Shown here: positions 1-11,858 of the stretch, in pieces
Layout: each line of letters opens with the position of its first letter
Numbering within the stretch: the first letter of the stretch is position 1
The notes under the pieces: model-generated
Databases searched by the model: none
What the model saw: the letters and a program-made list of their open reading frames with translations, nothing else
What the model was told of the DNA's origin: nothing
Origin: Commensalibacter papalotli
GTDB lineage: Bacteria > Pseudomonadota > Alphaproteobacteria > Acetobacterales > Acetobacteraceae
Direction of reading: 5' to 3'
NCBI RefSeq assembly: GCF_947179115.1
Contig: NZ_CAMXCI010000001.1
Location: 1,054,001 to 1,118,000 of the forward strand
Length of the DNA stretch: 64,000 nt
Translations under genes and position numbers: made by a program

Positions 1-5
1 ACTCC

Positions 6-242
6 TTAGGACTTGCTGGTGGATGCAGTTGCACCCACGGCGTTTTTGTTTAATTCAACCATAACCGTTTTAATACGTGCGATATCGCGACGAATTACAC
101 CAACACGGCTGACACCTTCATTTTGACCTGTCGCACGTTGAAAACGCAAGTTGAACTGTTCACGTCTTAAATCAACAAGAAGCGTTTTCAGTTCATCAAT
201 GGTTTTGACGCGAAGATCAGCTGGCTTTAATGCCTTTGCCAT
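6..242 (-). CDS. rpmC: 50S ribosomal protein L29
   Basis: L29 is a small helical-hairpin protein of the large subunit near the exit tunnel, where it helps dock trigger factor and SRP. The 78 residues carry the family core (ELKTLLVDLRREQFNLRFQ at about 17-35, then RATGQ) followed by a short Ala/Ser/Thr-rich tail, slightly longer than the usual 65-70. It begins at an ATG three bases after the rplP stop and is the last complete gene of the S10 cluster here. The five remaining bases before the window edge would lead to rpsQ. Confidence 0.97.
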   Translation of the reverse strand: MAKALKPADLRVKTIDELKTLLVDLRREQFNLRFQRATGQNEGVSRVGVIRRDIARIKTVMVELNKNAVGATASTSKS

Positions 243-245
243 TCT

Positions 246-662
246 TTAGGCCTCCCCAATACGGGTTATAAATTTTGTTTTAATTGGAAGCTTAGCAGCA
301 CCAAGTGTTAGTGCTTCTTTAGCTATTTCAGGTGAAACACCTTCAATTTCGAACAAAATACGACCTGGTTTGACTCGAGCAACCCAAAATTCAGGAGATC
401 CTTTACCAGATCCCATACGAACTTCTGCAGGTTTACTAGAAACAGGAAGATCTGGAAATACACGAATCCATACACGCCCCATACGCTTCATAGCACGAGT
501 AATCGCACGACGAGAAGCTTCAATTTGACGTGCAGTAATACGTTCAGGTTGCAAAGCTTTCAGACCATAGGTTCCAAAATTTAACTCTGTTCCACCCTTC
601 GCATTGCCGTGAATACGACCTTTATGAGCTTTGCGGAACTTAGTCCGCCGCGGAGATAGCAT
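246..662 (-). CDS. rplP: 50S ribosomal protein L16
   Basis: L16 sits near the A-site tRNA and the peptidyl-transferase centre and is needed for late large-subunit assembly. The 138-residue length is normal. The basic N-terminus (MLSPRRTKFRKAHKGR), the MGRVWIRVFPD segment and the RMGSGKGSPEFWVARVKPG loop are family hallmarks. Its ATG lies 62 bases after the rpsC stop, the widest gap in this part of the operon, and three bases separate it from rpmC. It is co-transcribed with the S10 operon by position. Confidence 0.98.
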   Translation of the reverse strand: MLSPRRTKFRKAHKGRIHGNAKGGTELNFGTYGLKALQPERITARQIEASRRAITRAMKRMGRVWIRVFPDLPVSSKPAEVRMGSGKGSPEFWVARVKPGRILFEIEGVSPEIAKEALTLGAAKLPIKTKFITRIGEA

Positions 663-724
663 TATTTAATATCCTCATGCGTTGTAATAGTTGTATGTAT
701 AACTACTAAACTCAAATAAATCAA

Positions 725-1402
725 TTACCGTTGTGGAACTTGATCAGCAGCACGGCGATCTTGGGCTGAAGGATCATGAGCCATAATTTCGCCCTTAAAG
801 ATCCAAACCTTCACTCCACATTTACCATATGTAGTTTGTGCTGCAGCTACACCGTAATCAATATCTGCTCTCAGAGTATGCAAAGGAACACGTCCTTCAC
901 GATACCATTCTACGCGAGCAATTTCAGCGCCACCTAAACGACCACTACAATTAATACGAATACCTTGTGCACCTAAACGCATTGCTGATTGCACAGCACG
1001 TTTCATAGCACGACGGAAAGCAACACGTCTTTCCAGTTGTTGTGCAATATTTTCAGCAACTAAAGTAGCATCAATCTCAGGCTTGCGAATTTCAACAATG
1101 TTTAAAGCAACATCTGCTTTTGCCATTGCTGCCAATTCTTTACGCAAACTGTCGATATCTTGACCTTTTTTACCGATAACAATACCAGGGCGAGCTGCAT
1201 AAATCGTAACACGAGGTTTTTTAGCAGGGCGTTCGATAACTACGCGAGAAACGCCTGCACCTGCTAATTTTTTACGCAAAAATTCACGAAGCTTAAAATC
1301 TTCGAATAATAATCTGGTATAATCTTGATCAGCATACCAACGACTATCCCAAGTGCGATTAATGCCTAGACGCAAACCAATTGGATTTACTTTTTGACCC
1401 AT
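725..1402 (-). CDS. rpsC: 30S ribosomal protein S3
   Basis: S3 lies at the mRNA entry side of the small subunit and contributes to helicase activity on incoming mRNA. The 225-residue protein has the invariant MGQKVNPIGLRLGI start, a type II KH domain with the GxxG loop VIGKKGQDID at about 75-84, and the C-terminal S3 domain (RLGGAEIARVEWYREGRVP). The ATG is two bases after the rplV stop, which suggests tight translational coupling. Confidence 0.98.
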   Translation of the reverse strand: MGQKVNPIGLRLGINRTWDSRWYADQDYTRLLFEDFKLREFLRKKLAGAGVSRVVIERPAKKPRVTIYAARPGIVIGKKGQDIDSLRKELAAMAKADVALNIVEIRKPEIDATLVAENIAQQLERRVAFRRAMKRAVQSAMRLGAQGIRINCSGRLGGAEIARVEWYREGRVPLHTLRADIDYGVAAAQTTYGKCGVKVWIFKGEIMAHDPSAQDRRAADQVPQR

Positions 1403-1404
1403 TA

Positions 1405-1800
1405 TTATGCAGCCTTTCCTTCATCGTTGTCTTCACGTTCGGCAACTACTATCTTTATATGACTAAAGAATTTCTCGATTTGTGCGGAACGTCCACGACC
1501 TCTTGCATGAAAACGACGCATAACCATTGCTTTACCAACTTCAGCACGTGACACGACCAAACGATCAACGTCAAGCTGGTGGTTATTCTCTGCGTTAGCA
1601 ATCGCACTTTCAAGTATCGTTTTTACTTGCTGAGCAATTCTACGTTTTGAGAAACTTAGTTTTGCTAATGCTTGAGATACAGGTTCATTACGAATTAAAC
1701 CTGCAACTAAGTTCAATTTACGTGGACTAGTTCTGATATTACGACCAACTGCTTGAGCTTCGTTCTCAGAAAGTGCACGTGGATGCTTTGGTTTACTCAT
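1405..1800 (-). CDS. rplV: 50S ribosomal protein L22
   Basis: L22 lines the nascent-peptide exit tunnel through its beta-hairpin. The 131 residues contain RNIRTSPRKLNLVAGLIR at about 20-37 and the hairpin and C-terminal core VSRAEVGKAMVMRRFHARGRGR. N- and C-terminal extensions (MSKPKHPRALSENEA, VVAEREDNDEGKAA) make it somewhat longer than the 110-residue E. coli protein. Both ends are two bases from their neighbours, rpsS and rpsC. Confidence 0.98.
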   Translation of the reverse strand: MSKPKHPRALSENEAQAVGRNIRTSPRKLNLVAGLIRNEPVSQALAKLSFSKRRIAQQVKTILESAIANAENNHQLDVDRLVVSRAEVGKAMVMRRFHARGRGRSAQIEKFFSHIKIVVAEREDNDEGKAA

Positions 1801-1802
1801 AA

Positions 1803-2081
1803 CTAGCCCCGCTTTGCTTTCTTATCTGCAGCATGCCCATTGTAAGTACGTGTAGGAGAAAATTCACCAAATTTGTGACCTACCATATTTTCACTTACTT
1901 GCACTGGCAAAAATTTGTGACCATTGTAAACACCGAAAACCAAACCAACAAATTGTGGTAAAATGGTTGAACGGCGTGACCAAATCTTAATCACATCATT
2001 ACGACCAGAAGCACGAGCTGCTTCAGCTTTGTTTAATAAATACCCGTCTACAAACGGGCCTTTCCAGACGGATCTTGCCAT
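1803..2081 (-). CDS. rpsS: 30S ribosomal protein S19
   Basis: S19 binds the head of the small subunit, contacts A-site tRNA and takes part in intersubunit bridges. The 92-residue length is exactly that expected. Key segments are SVWKGPFVDGYLL at the start, KIWSRRSTILPQFVG in the middle and FSPTRTYNGHAADKKAKRG at the end. The gene lies 15 bases after rplB and two bases before rplV. Confidence 0.98.
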   Translation of the reverse strand: MARSVWKGPFVDGYLLNKAEAARASGRNDVIKIWSRRSTILPQFVGLVFGVYNGHKFLPVQVSENMVGHKFGEFSPTRTYNGHAADKKAKRG

Positions 2082-2096
2082 CTTTTATTCGCCCCT

Positions 2097-2927
2097 TTAT
2101 TTACCTGTCTTACGACGACGGATAATTAAGCTATCCGTACGCTTATTGACTCTAGTTTTATAACCTTTAGTTGGTTTACCCCATGGAGTAACAGGATGAC
2201 GTCCACCTGAAGTACGACCTTCACCACCACCATGTGGATGGTCAACCGGGTTCATTACAACACCACGGTTATGAGGACGACGTCCTTTCCAACGAGTACG
2301 GCCAGCTTTACCAAAATGTTGGTTCATATTATCTGGATTTGATACTGCGCCAACAGTTGCCATACATTCACCACGAACCAAACGCAATTCATTCGATTGC
2401 AATTTAATTTGTGCGTAACCAGCGTCTTTACCAACCAATTGTGCATATGTTCCAGCAGAACGAACCAGTTTACCACCAGCACCCTCTTTAAGCTCAATAT
2501 TATGCACAATAGTTCCAACAGGAATAGCAGCTAAAGGCATTGCATTACCTGGCTTAACGTCTACACGTTGACCAGCGATAACAACGTCACCAACTTTTAA
2601 GCGTTGTGGAGCTAAAATATAAGACAACTCACCATCTTCATACTTAATTAAAGCAATGAAGGCTGTGCGGTTTGGATCGTATTCTAAACGTTCAACAGTT
2701 GCAGGCATATCAAACTTACGACGTTTAAAATCAACGTAACGATAAGATTGTTTATGTCCACCACCAATAAAACGAGAGGTAATACGACCATTATTATTAC
2801 GACCACCAGTTTTATTCTTACCTTCGGTAAGCGTTTTAACTGGCTTTCCTTTCCAAAGCTCCTTACGATCGATTAAAATCGTGCCGCGAAGACTTGGAGT
2901 AACTGGATTAAAATGCTTTAATGCCAT
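2097..2927 (-). CDS. rplB: 50S ribosomal protein L2
   Basis: L2 is one of the most conserved large-subunit proteins and is required for subunit association and peptidyl-transferase assembly. All 276 residues align in plan with the family: MALKHFNPVTPSLRG start, GRNNNGRITSRFIGGGHKQ at about 43-61, and the signature NPVDHPHGGGEGRTSGGRHP near the C-terminus containing the functionally important His. It is preceded by rplW (17-base gap) and followed by rpsS. Confidence 0.99.
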   Translation of the reverse strand: MALKHFNPVTPSLRGTILIDRKELWKGKPVKTLTEGKNKTGGRNNNGRITSRFIGGGHKQSYRYVDFKRRKFDMPATVERLEYDPNRTAFIALIKYEDGELSYILAPQRLKVGDVVIAGQRVDVKPGNAMPLAAIPVGTIVHNIELKEGAGGKLVRSAGTYAQLVGKDAGYAQIKLQSNELRLVRGECMATVGAVSNPDNMNQHFGKAGRTRWKGRRPHNRGVVMNPVDHPHGGGEGRTSGGRHPVTPWGKPTKGYKTRVNKRTDSLIIRRRKTGK

Positions 2928-2944
2928 TAATTCCTACCTTACGT

Positions 2945-3280
2945 TTAAGACAGCTTAGTGGTCAAATCAATTGATTGACCCTCAGCAAGCTGAACAAACG
3001 CTTTTTTAATATCAGAACGGCGCCCTAAACGACCTTTAAACTTCTTCGTTTTACCCTTTAAAACAAGAGTATTCACACCAAGAACTTTAACACCAAATAA
3101 AGTTTCAATTGCCACTTTAATTTGTGTTTTAGTTGCATTTGGAGCTACTTTAAAAGCAACCTGATTTTTTTCAGATAACATTGTTGCTTTTTCTGTAATT
3201 AAAGGCGCACGAATAATATTAAACATCGCTTCACGAGACATTGTCTCCGCTTTGCGACGAAGAGCTAGAATATTTGTCAT
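2945..3280 (-). CDS. rplW: 50S ribosomal protein L23, N-terminally extended
   Basis: L23 sits at the tunnel exit and is the docking site of trigger factor and SRP. The core begins MSREAMFNIIRAPLITEKAT and carries the usual FKVAPNATKTQIKVAIETLFGVKV and long basic loop. The reading frame runs 13 residues further upstream to an ATG at 3280, giving 111 residues against the usual 95-100. That upstream ATG has a strong AAGGAG eight bases ahead and overlaps the rplD stop by 4 bases (ATGA), so I prefer it over the internal ATG at 3241, which has GGAG only three bases ahead. Confidence 0.95.
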   Translation of the reverse strand: MTNILALRRKAETMSREAMFNIIRAPLITEKATMLSEKNQVAFKVAPNATKTQIKVAIETLFGVKVLGVNTLVLKGKTKKFKGRLGRRSDIKKAFVQLAEGQSIDLTTKLS

Positions 3281-3891
3281 ACTAAGCGCTCCTTCAACCC
3301 ATCAACTGCAGCACGAGTAATTGCCAATACATCATGATTTAAAATATCATAAACATTAGCACCAATCGTCGGAAGGATATCTACTGAATGAATATTTCTT
3401 ATTGCATGACCGAAATTTTCATCAACGGTTGTATCCACAATTAAGGCAGAAGTCCAACCGAGAACTTTTAATTTGGCAGCCAATTCAGAAGTCTTAGCAA
3501 CACCACTAGCTTGATCAAGAATGACCAACTTACCTTCTGATAATTTCTGAGATAAAGCAGAAATTAAACCTAACGTTCTTACTTTCTTAGGGAGATCATA
3601 TCCGTGATCACGAACAACAGGACCATGAACTACACCACCAGTACGAAAATGCGGACCACGTAATGAACCTTGACGAGCATTACCTGTACCTTTTTGACGG
3701 AAAGGTTTCTTTTTAGTTCCTGAAACTTCGGCACGACCCTTAACTTTATGCGTACCAGCACGACGTTTTGCAAGCTGCCAATGAACAACTCTCGCCATGA
3801 TATCAGCACGAGGTTGAATTTCGAACAACTCTGCAGGAAGAGTGATATTTCCAGCACTTCCATTATCGAGGGTTTTGATTTCTAGATCCAT
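3277..3891 (-). CDS. rplD: 50S ribosomal protein L4
   Basis: L4 extends a loop into the exit tunnel and in many bacteria represses its own operon. The ATG at 3891 (MDLEIKTLDNGSAG) is chosen; a TTG three codons upstream (3900) is open but less likely. The 204 residues include the RNA-binding loop RAEVSGTKKKPFRQKGTGNA followed by RQGSLRGPHFRTGGVVHGP, typical of the family. The stop overlaps the rplW start by four bases and the ATG is five bases beyond the rplC stop. Confidence 0.97.
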   Translation of the reverse strand: MDLEIKTLDNGSAGNITLPAELFEIQPRADIMARVVHWQLAKRRAGTHKVKGRAEVSGTKKKPFRQKGTGNARQGSLRGPHFRTGGVVHGPVVRDHGYDLPKKVRTLGLISALSQKLSEGKLVILDQASGVAKTSELAAKLKVLGWTSALIVDTTVDENFGHAIRNIHSVDILPTIGANVYDILNHDVLAITRAAVDGLKERLV

Positions 3892-3896
3892 TTCCC

Positions 3897-4586
3897 TCAA
3901 CCTTTCTCTGCAACCGTAGCTAATGCAGCAGGAAACGGTGCATCCGCATGACGGGCTTTCTTGATCGCATCACGTACGAGGACAAAGCCATTCTTTGCAC
4001 CAGGCACTGAACCTTTTATCATGATCAAATTTTTCTCAACATCTACAGCAGCGACTTCTAAATTTTGAGTAGTGACTCTTTCATCACCCAAATGTCCTGC
4101 CATCTTCTTATTTTTAAAAGTTTTACCAGGATCTTGACGATTACCCGTAGAACCATGAGAACGGTGACTAACTGAAACACCATGGGTCGCTTCCAAACCA
4201 CGGAAATTCCAACGTTTCATCGCACCAGCAAAACCTTTACCTTTACTGGTTCCCGTTACGTCAACTTTTTGACCAGCCACAAAATGAGCTGCAGTCAATG
4301 CTGACCCTGATTCAAGTAAAGCATCTTCTGAAACTCTAAATTCAACAAGCTTCTGTTTTGGCTCAACTTTTACTCGTGCAAAGTGACCACGGTTTGGCTG
4401 ACTAACATTCTTAACTTTAGCTTTACCAATACCTAGCTGAACAGCTGTATAGCCGTCACGGTCTTGTGTACGAGTATCTACTACTTGCACTTCATCTAAG
4501 TGCAATACAGTGACTGGCACATGAGTGCCGTCCTCTTTAAATAGTCGGGTCATCCCCAACTTTTTTGCGATCAATCCTGTACGCAT
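3897..4586 (-). CDS. rplC: 50S ribosomal protein L3
   Basis: L3 is a primary 23S rRNA binder that starts large-subunit assembly. The 229 residues start MRTGLIAKKLGMTRLF and contain the central loop signature SHGSTGNRQDPGKTFKNKKM, whose Gln is the site methylated by PrmB in E. coli. The protein is slightly longer than the 209-residue E. coli form because of a C-terminal tail rich in Ala and Lys. It lies ten bases after rpsJ in the S10 operon. Confidence 0.98.
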   Translation of the reverse strand: MRTGLIAKKLGMTRLFKEDGTHVPVTVLHLDEVQVVDTRTQDRDGYTAVQLGIGKAKVKNVSQPNRGHFARVKVEPKQKLVEFRVSEDALLESGSALTAAHFVAGQKVDVTGTSKGKGFAGAMKRWNFRGLEATHGVSVSHRSHGSTGNRQDPGKTFKNKKMAGHLGDERVTTQNLEVAAVDVEKNLIMIKGSVPGAKNGFVLVRDAIKKARHADAPFPAALATVAEKG

Positions 4587-4596
4587 CGTCTGGACC

Positions 4597-4905
4597 TTAT
4601 AGCTTTATCTCGACATCCACGCCAGCGGCGAGGTCAAGTTTCATGAGAGCATCCACGGTCTGCGGGTTAGGCTCAACAATATCTAACAAACGTCGGTGAG
4701 TTCTAATTTCGAACTGTTCACGACTCTTCTTATCGATATGAGGAGAACGGTTAACTGTAAACCGTTCAATACGCGTTGGTAAAGGAATTGGTCCTCTTAC
4801 CTGCGCCCCCGTACGCTTCGCTGTATTTACAATTTCTTTAGTGCTATTGTCAAGCACTCTGTAATCGTAAGCTTTCAGGCGAATACGGATATTTTGGCTT
4901 TCCAT
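4597..4905 (-). CDS. rpsJ: 30S ribosomal protein S10
   Basis: S10 is a small-subunit head protein that also serves as NusE in antitermination complexes. The 102 residues match the family throughout (QNIRIRLKAYDYRVLD, RGPIPLPTRIERFTVNRSPH, THRRLLDIVEPNPQTVDAL). It is the first gene of the S10 operon in transcription order. A 107-base gap with a terminator-like hairpin separates it from tuf, so transcription may partly restart here. Confidence 0.98.
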   Translation of the reverse strand: MESQNIRIRLKAYDYRVLDNSTKEIVNTAKRTGAQVRGPIPLPTRIERFTVNRSPHIDKKSREQFEIRTHRRLLDIVEPNPQTVDALMKLDLAAGVDVEIKL

Positions 4906-4962
4906 TTTCTATTTGCCTAATCATAATAACGGATCTAAAAAGCCAGACCCTAATAGCAACAA

Positions 4963-4992
4963 GATTCCCAGCCAGAAAACTGACTGAGAATC
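4963..4992 (-). terminator. Hairpin after tuf, probable partial terminator
   Basis: A 13-bp stem (GATTCCCAGCCAG paired with CTGACTGAGAATC, two G-U wobbles on the RNA) closes an AAAA/TTTT loop just downstream of tuf on the minus strand. It is followed by TTGTTGCTATT, a modest U-rich stretch. It may attenuate read-through from the str operon into the S10 operon. Confidence 0.6.
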
Positions 4993-5012
4993 CAAACTTA
5001 GTGAGCTACGAG

Positions 5013-6203
5013 TTACTCGGTGATTTTAGCAACCACACCAGCTCCAACTGTACGTCCACCTTCACGAATAGCGAAGCGTAGACCTTCGTCCATAGCAATA
5101 GGAGCAATCAATTCAACATCCATTGCAGCGTTATCACCAGGCATTACCATTTCAATGCCTTCTGGTAAATGAACAACACCTGTCACATCAGTTGTACGGA
5201 AGTAGAACTGAGGACGATAGTTGGTAAAGAATGGTGTATGACGTCCGCCTTCTTCTTTTGTAAGAATATAAGCTTCTGCTTTAAATTTATTGTGTGGTTT
5301 AATACTTCCTGGTTTAGCAAGAACTTGACCACGCTCCACATCTTCACGTTTTGTTCCACGAAGAAGTGCACCAATATTATCCCCAGCTTCTCCACGATCA
5401 AGAAGCTTACGGAACATTTCAACACCAGTAACAGTTGTTTTTGTTGTAGGATGAATACCTACGATTTCAACTTCTTCACCAACGTTAACTTCACCGCGCT
5501 CTACACGACCTGTAACAACTGTTCCACGACCAGAAATAGAGAACACATCTTCGATTGGCATCAAAAATGGACGATCGATAGGACGTTCTGGTTGAGGAAT
5601 ATATTCATCAACTGCATTCATCAAATCGATAACACGGTTTTTACCTAATTCAACATCACCATCTTCAAGTGCTACCAATGCAGAACCTTTAATAATGGGG
5701 ATATCATCACCAGGGAAATCATATGAAGAAAGAAGTTCACGAATTTCCATTTCAACCAATTCAAGAAGCTCTGGATCGTCAACTTGGTCACATTTGTTCA
5801 TGAAAACAACAAGTGCAGGAACGCCAACTTGACGTGCCAACAAGATATGTTCACGTGTTTGTGGCATTGGACCATCTGCTGCAGACACAACAAGAATAGC
5901 ACCATCCATCTGAGCAGCACCAGTAATCATGTTCTTAACATAATCGGCGTGACCAGGACAGTCAACGTGAGCATAGTGACGTTTTTCAGTTTGATATTCA
6001 ACATGAGCTGTTGAAATGGTAATACCACGAGCACGTTCTTCAGGTGCTTTATCAATCATATCGTATGCAGTAAATTCTGCACCACCAACTTCTGCCAATA
6101 CTTTTGTAATAGCAGCAGTTAATGAAGTTTTACCATGATCGACGTGACCGATGGTACCAATATTACAGTGCGGTTTATTCCGCTCAAATTTAGCCTTTGC
6201 CAT
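5013..6203 (-). CDS. tuf: Elongation factor Tu
   Basis: EF-Tu delivers aminoacyl-tRNA to the ribosomal A site with GTP hydrolysis. The 396-residue protein has all G motifs: GHVDHGKT (19-26), RGITI, DCPGHADY, NKCD and SAL, followed by the beta-barrel domains 2 and 3. In the usual str operon fusA lies directly upstream; here rpsG is the neighbour, 68 bases away. A terminator-like hairpin follows. Whether a second tuf copy exists cannot be seen from this window. Confidence 0.99.
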   Translation of the reverse strand: MAKAKFERNKPHCNIGTIGHVDHGKTSLTAAITKVLAEVGGAEFTAYDMIDKAPEERARGITISTAHVEYQTEKRHYAHVDCPGHADYVKNMITGAAQMDGAILVVSAADGPMPQTREHILLARQVGVPALVVFMNKCDQVDDPELLELVEMEIRELLSSYDFPGDDIPIIKGSALVALEDGDVELGKNRVIDLMNAVDEYIPQPERPIDRPFLMPIEDVFSISGRGTVVTGRVERGEVNVGEEVEIVGIHPTTKTTVTGVEMFRKLLDRGEAGDNIGALLRGTKREDVERGQVLAKPGSIKPHNKFKAEAYILTKEEGGRHTPFFTNYRPQFYFRTTDVTGVVHLPEGIEMVMPGDNAAMDVELIAPIAMDEGLRFAIREGGRTVGAGVVAKITE

Positions 6204-6271
6204 TCTCTCTCTCCGTTTGCTTGGACACTTCCAAGACCTTCGGTTAAAAGGTTAACCTAAACTCAGTTCAC

Positions 6272-6748
6272 TTACCAGCGATAATGACTGAAAGCTTTAT
6301 TTGCTTCAGCCATACGATGAGTATCTTCTCGTTTTTTTACAGCGGATCCACGATTATTCACAGCATCCAACAACTCGTTAGACAGTCTTTCTTCCATGGT
6401 GCTTTCACCACGTTTACGAGACGAATCAATTAACCAACGAATGGCCAATGCTTGGCGTCGATCTGCACGAACCTCAACAGGCACCTGATAAGTTGCACCA
6501 CCTACACGGCGAGAACGAACTTCTACAGCTGGCTTTACGTTATCTAAAGCTTCATGAAATAAACGCACTGGATCTGCTTCTGCTCCGCCACGGGCACGCA
6601 ATGTTTCCAATGCTCCGTAAACGATTTTTTCAGCAATCGATTTTTTTCCATCGTACATCAACGCATTCATAAAACGCGTGATGACTATATCACCAAATTT
6701 AGGATCGGGAAGTATCTCACGCTTAACTGCGCGGTGTCGGCGACTCAT
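6272..6748 (-). CDS. rpsG: 30S ribosomal protein S7
   Basis: S7 nucleates assembly of the small-subunit head and contacts E-site tRNA. It has 158 residues (usual about 156), starting MSRRHRAVKREILPDPKFGD and including the conserved NVKPAVEVRSRRVGGATYQVPVEV split across its beta-hairpin and the C-terminal KKREDTHRMAEANKAFSHYRW. In E. coli S7 represses the str operon by binding the rpsL-rpsG spacer; here that spacer is only 14 bases, too short for the same structure. Confidence 0.98.
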   Translation of the reverse strand: MSRRHRAVKREILPDPKFGDIVITRFMNALMYDGKKSIAEKIVYGALETLRARGGAEADPVRLFHEALDNVKPAVEVRSRRVGGATYQVPVEVRADRRQALAIRWLIDSSRKRGESTMEERLSNELLDAVNNRGSAVKKREDTHRMAEANKAFSHYRW

Positions 6749-6762
6749 GCCTGTTATTCCTC

Positions 6763-7134
6763 TTATTTTGGACGTTTAGCACCATACAAAGAACGACGTT
6801 GACGTCTCTTTGCAATACCTTGTGTATCCAGAACACCACGTAATATATGATAACGTACGCCTGGCAAATCTTTAACACGCCCGCCGCGTATCAAGACCAC
6901 ACTATGTTCTTGCAAGTTATGACCTTCACCAGGAATATAACTCACCACCTCGTAACCATTTGTCAGACGTACCTTTGCAACTTTACGCAATGCTGAGTTA
7001 GGCTTCTTAGGTGTTGTTGTATAAACACGAGTACATACCCCTCGTTTTTGCGGACATCCCTGCAAAGCAGGAACCTTATTGCGCTTGGCAGCAGGTTCGC
7101 GGCCTTTAGCGATTAATTGGTTAATGGTCGGCAT
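6763..7134 (-). CDS. rpsL: 30S ribosomal protein S12
   Basis: S12 lies in the decoding centre and controls accuracy. The 123 residues are standard: MPTINQLIAKGR at the start, TTPKKPNSALRKVAKVRL around residue 43 and GGRVKDLPGVRYH around residue 88. Lys43 and Lys88, the positions classically altered in streptomycin-resistant mutants, are both wild type. The gene opens the shortened str operon (rpsL-rpsG-tuf) and is separated from rpoC by a 408-base spacer full of hairpins. Confidence 0.98.
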   Translation of the reverse strand: MPTINQLIAKGREPAAKRNKVPALQGCPQKRGVCTRVYTTTPKKPNSALRKVAKVRLTNGYEVVSYIPGEGHNLQEHSVVLIRGGRVKDLPGVRYHILRGVLDTQGIAKRRQRRSLYGAKRPK

Positions 7135-7542
7135 TCGCCTTTCCCGATCCTTACTATTTCTAGGTTAAGCAATTTTATATCTATTGTCTTAACGGTCATT
7201 TACAACACTCTTGCATCTAATATAAAACCAGATACTTCTTACTGAATACATCTAATATAAAAAATTGAAAAGTTTTTTCTCAAAACTTTATTTTTATAAA
7301 AAATACATTTAATTCAACGAACAATGATGCTTTATCTAACATAAACCTTTAAAATTTGCAAGATAAAAAAATTATCTTTAAAGACGGCAAATTATCAAAG
7401 GCTTTGTTAGAAACAAAGCATTTTATTTCCGCCAAAAGACGGAAATAACCCGTATTTTAATTTGTTGGATAAGAGAATCCCCTCATCCAACAAATATGAA
7501 ATTAATAGAATCGTTCCTTAATAACCTATTTTATAGATTATG
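7135..7542. other. rpoC-rpsL spacer, 408 bases without a gene
   Basis: No open reading frame here looks coding. The half next to rpoC holds four consecutive perfect inverted repeats (7360-7494, listed separately). The half next to rpsL (7135-7350) is very AT-rich and should contain the rpsL promoter and leader, but I could not pick a convincing -35/-10 pair. Confidence 0.7.
7360..7494 (-). repeat. Array of four perfect hairpins downstream of rpoC
   Basis: Read on the plus strand the stems are AAGATAA/TTATCTT (7360-7378), GCTTTGTT/AACAAAGC (7401-7419), TTATTTCCG/CGGAAATAA (7423-7448) and TTTGTTGGAT/ATCCAACAAA (7461-7494). None has a classical long U-tract on the minus strand, although the one nearest rpsL is A/T-rich throughout. 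Together they could terminate rpoBC transcripts, act as RNase processing sites or protect the 3' end. Confidence 0.75.
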
Positions 7543-11775
<4,233 letters not shown>

Positions 11776-11858
11776 TCGCCATAAACCCTTTGGGGGATTG
11801 AGGTGCCATTAACACAGCACCTCTTTAATAAAAATACTTACAAACTAAATTAAATTGC

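Noticed and set aside
5169..5648. Plus-strand frame of 159 codons antisense to tuf
   Set aside because: It is the mirror of a highly conserved gene; the Cys/Phe/Asn/Thr-rich translation has no domain and no ribosome site.
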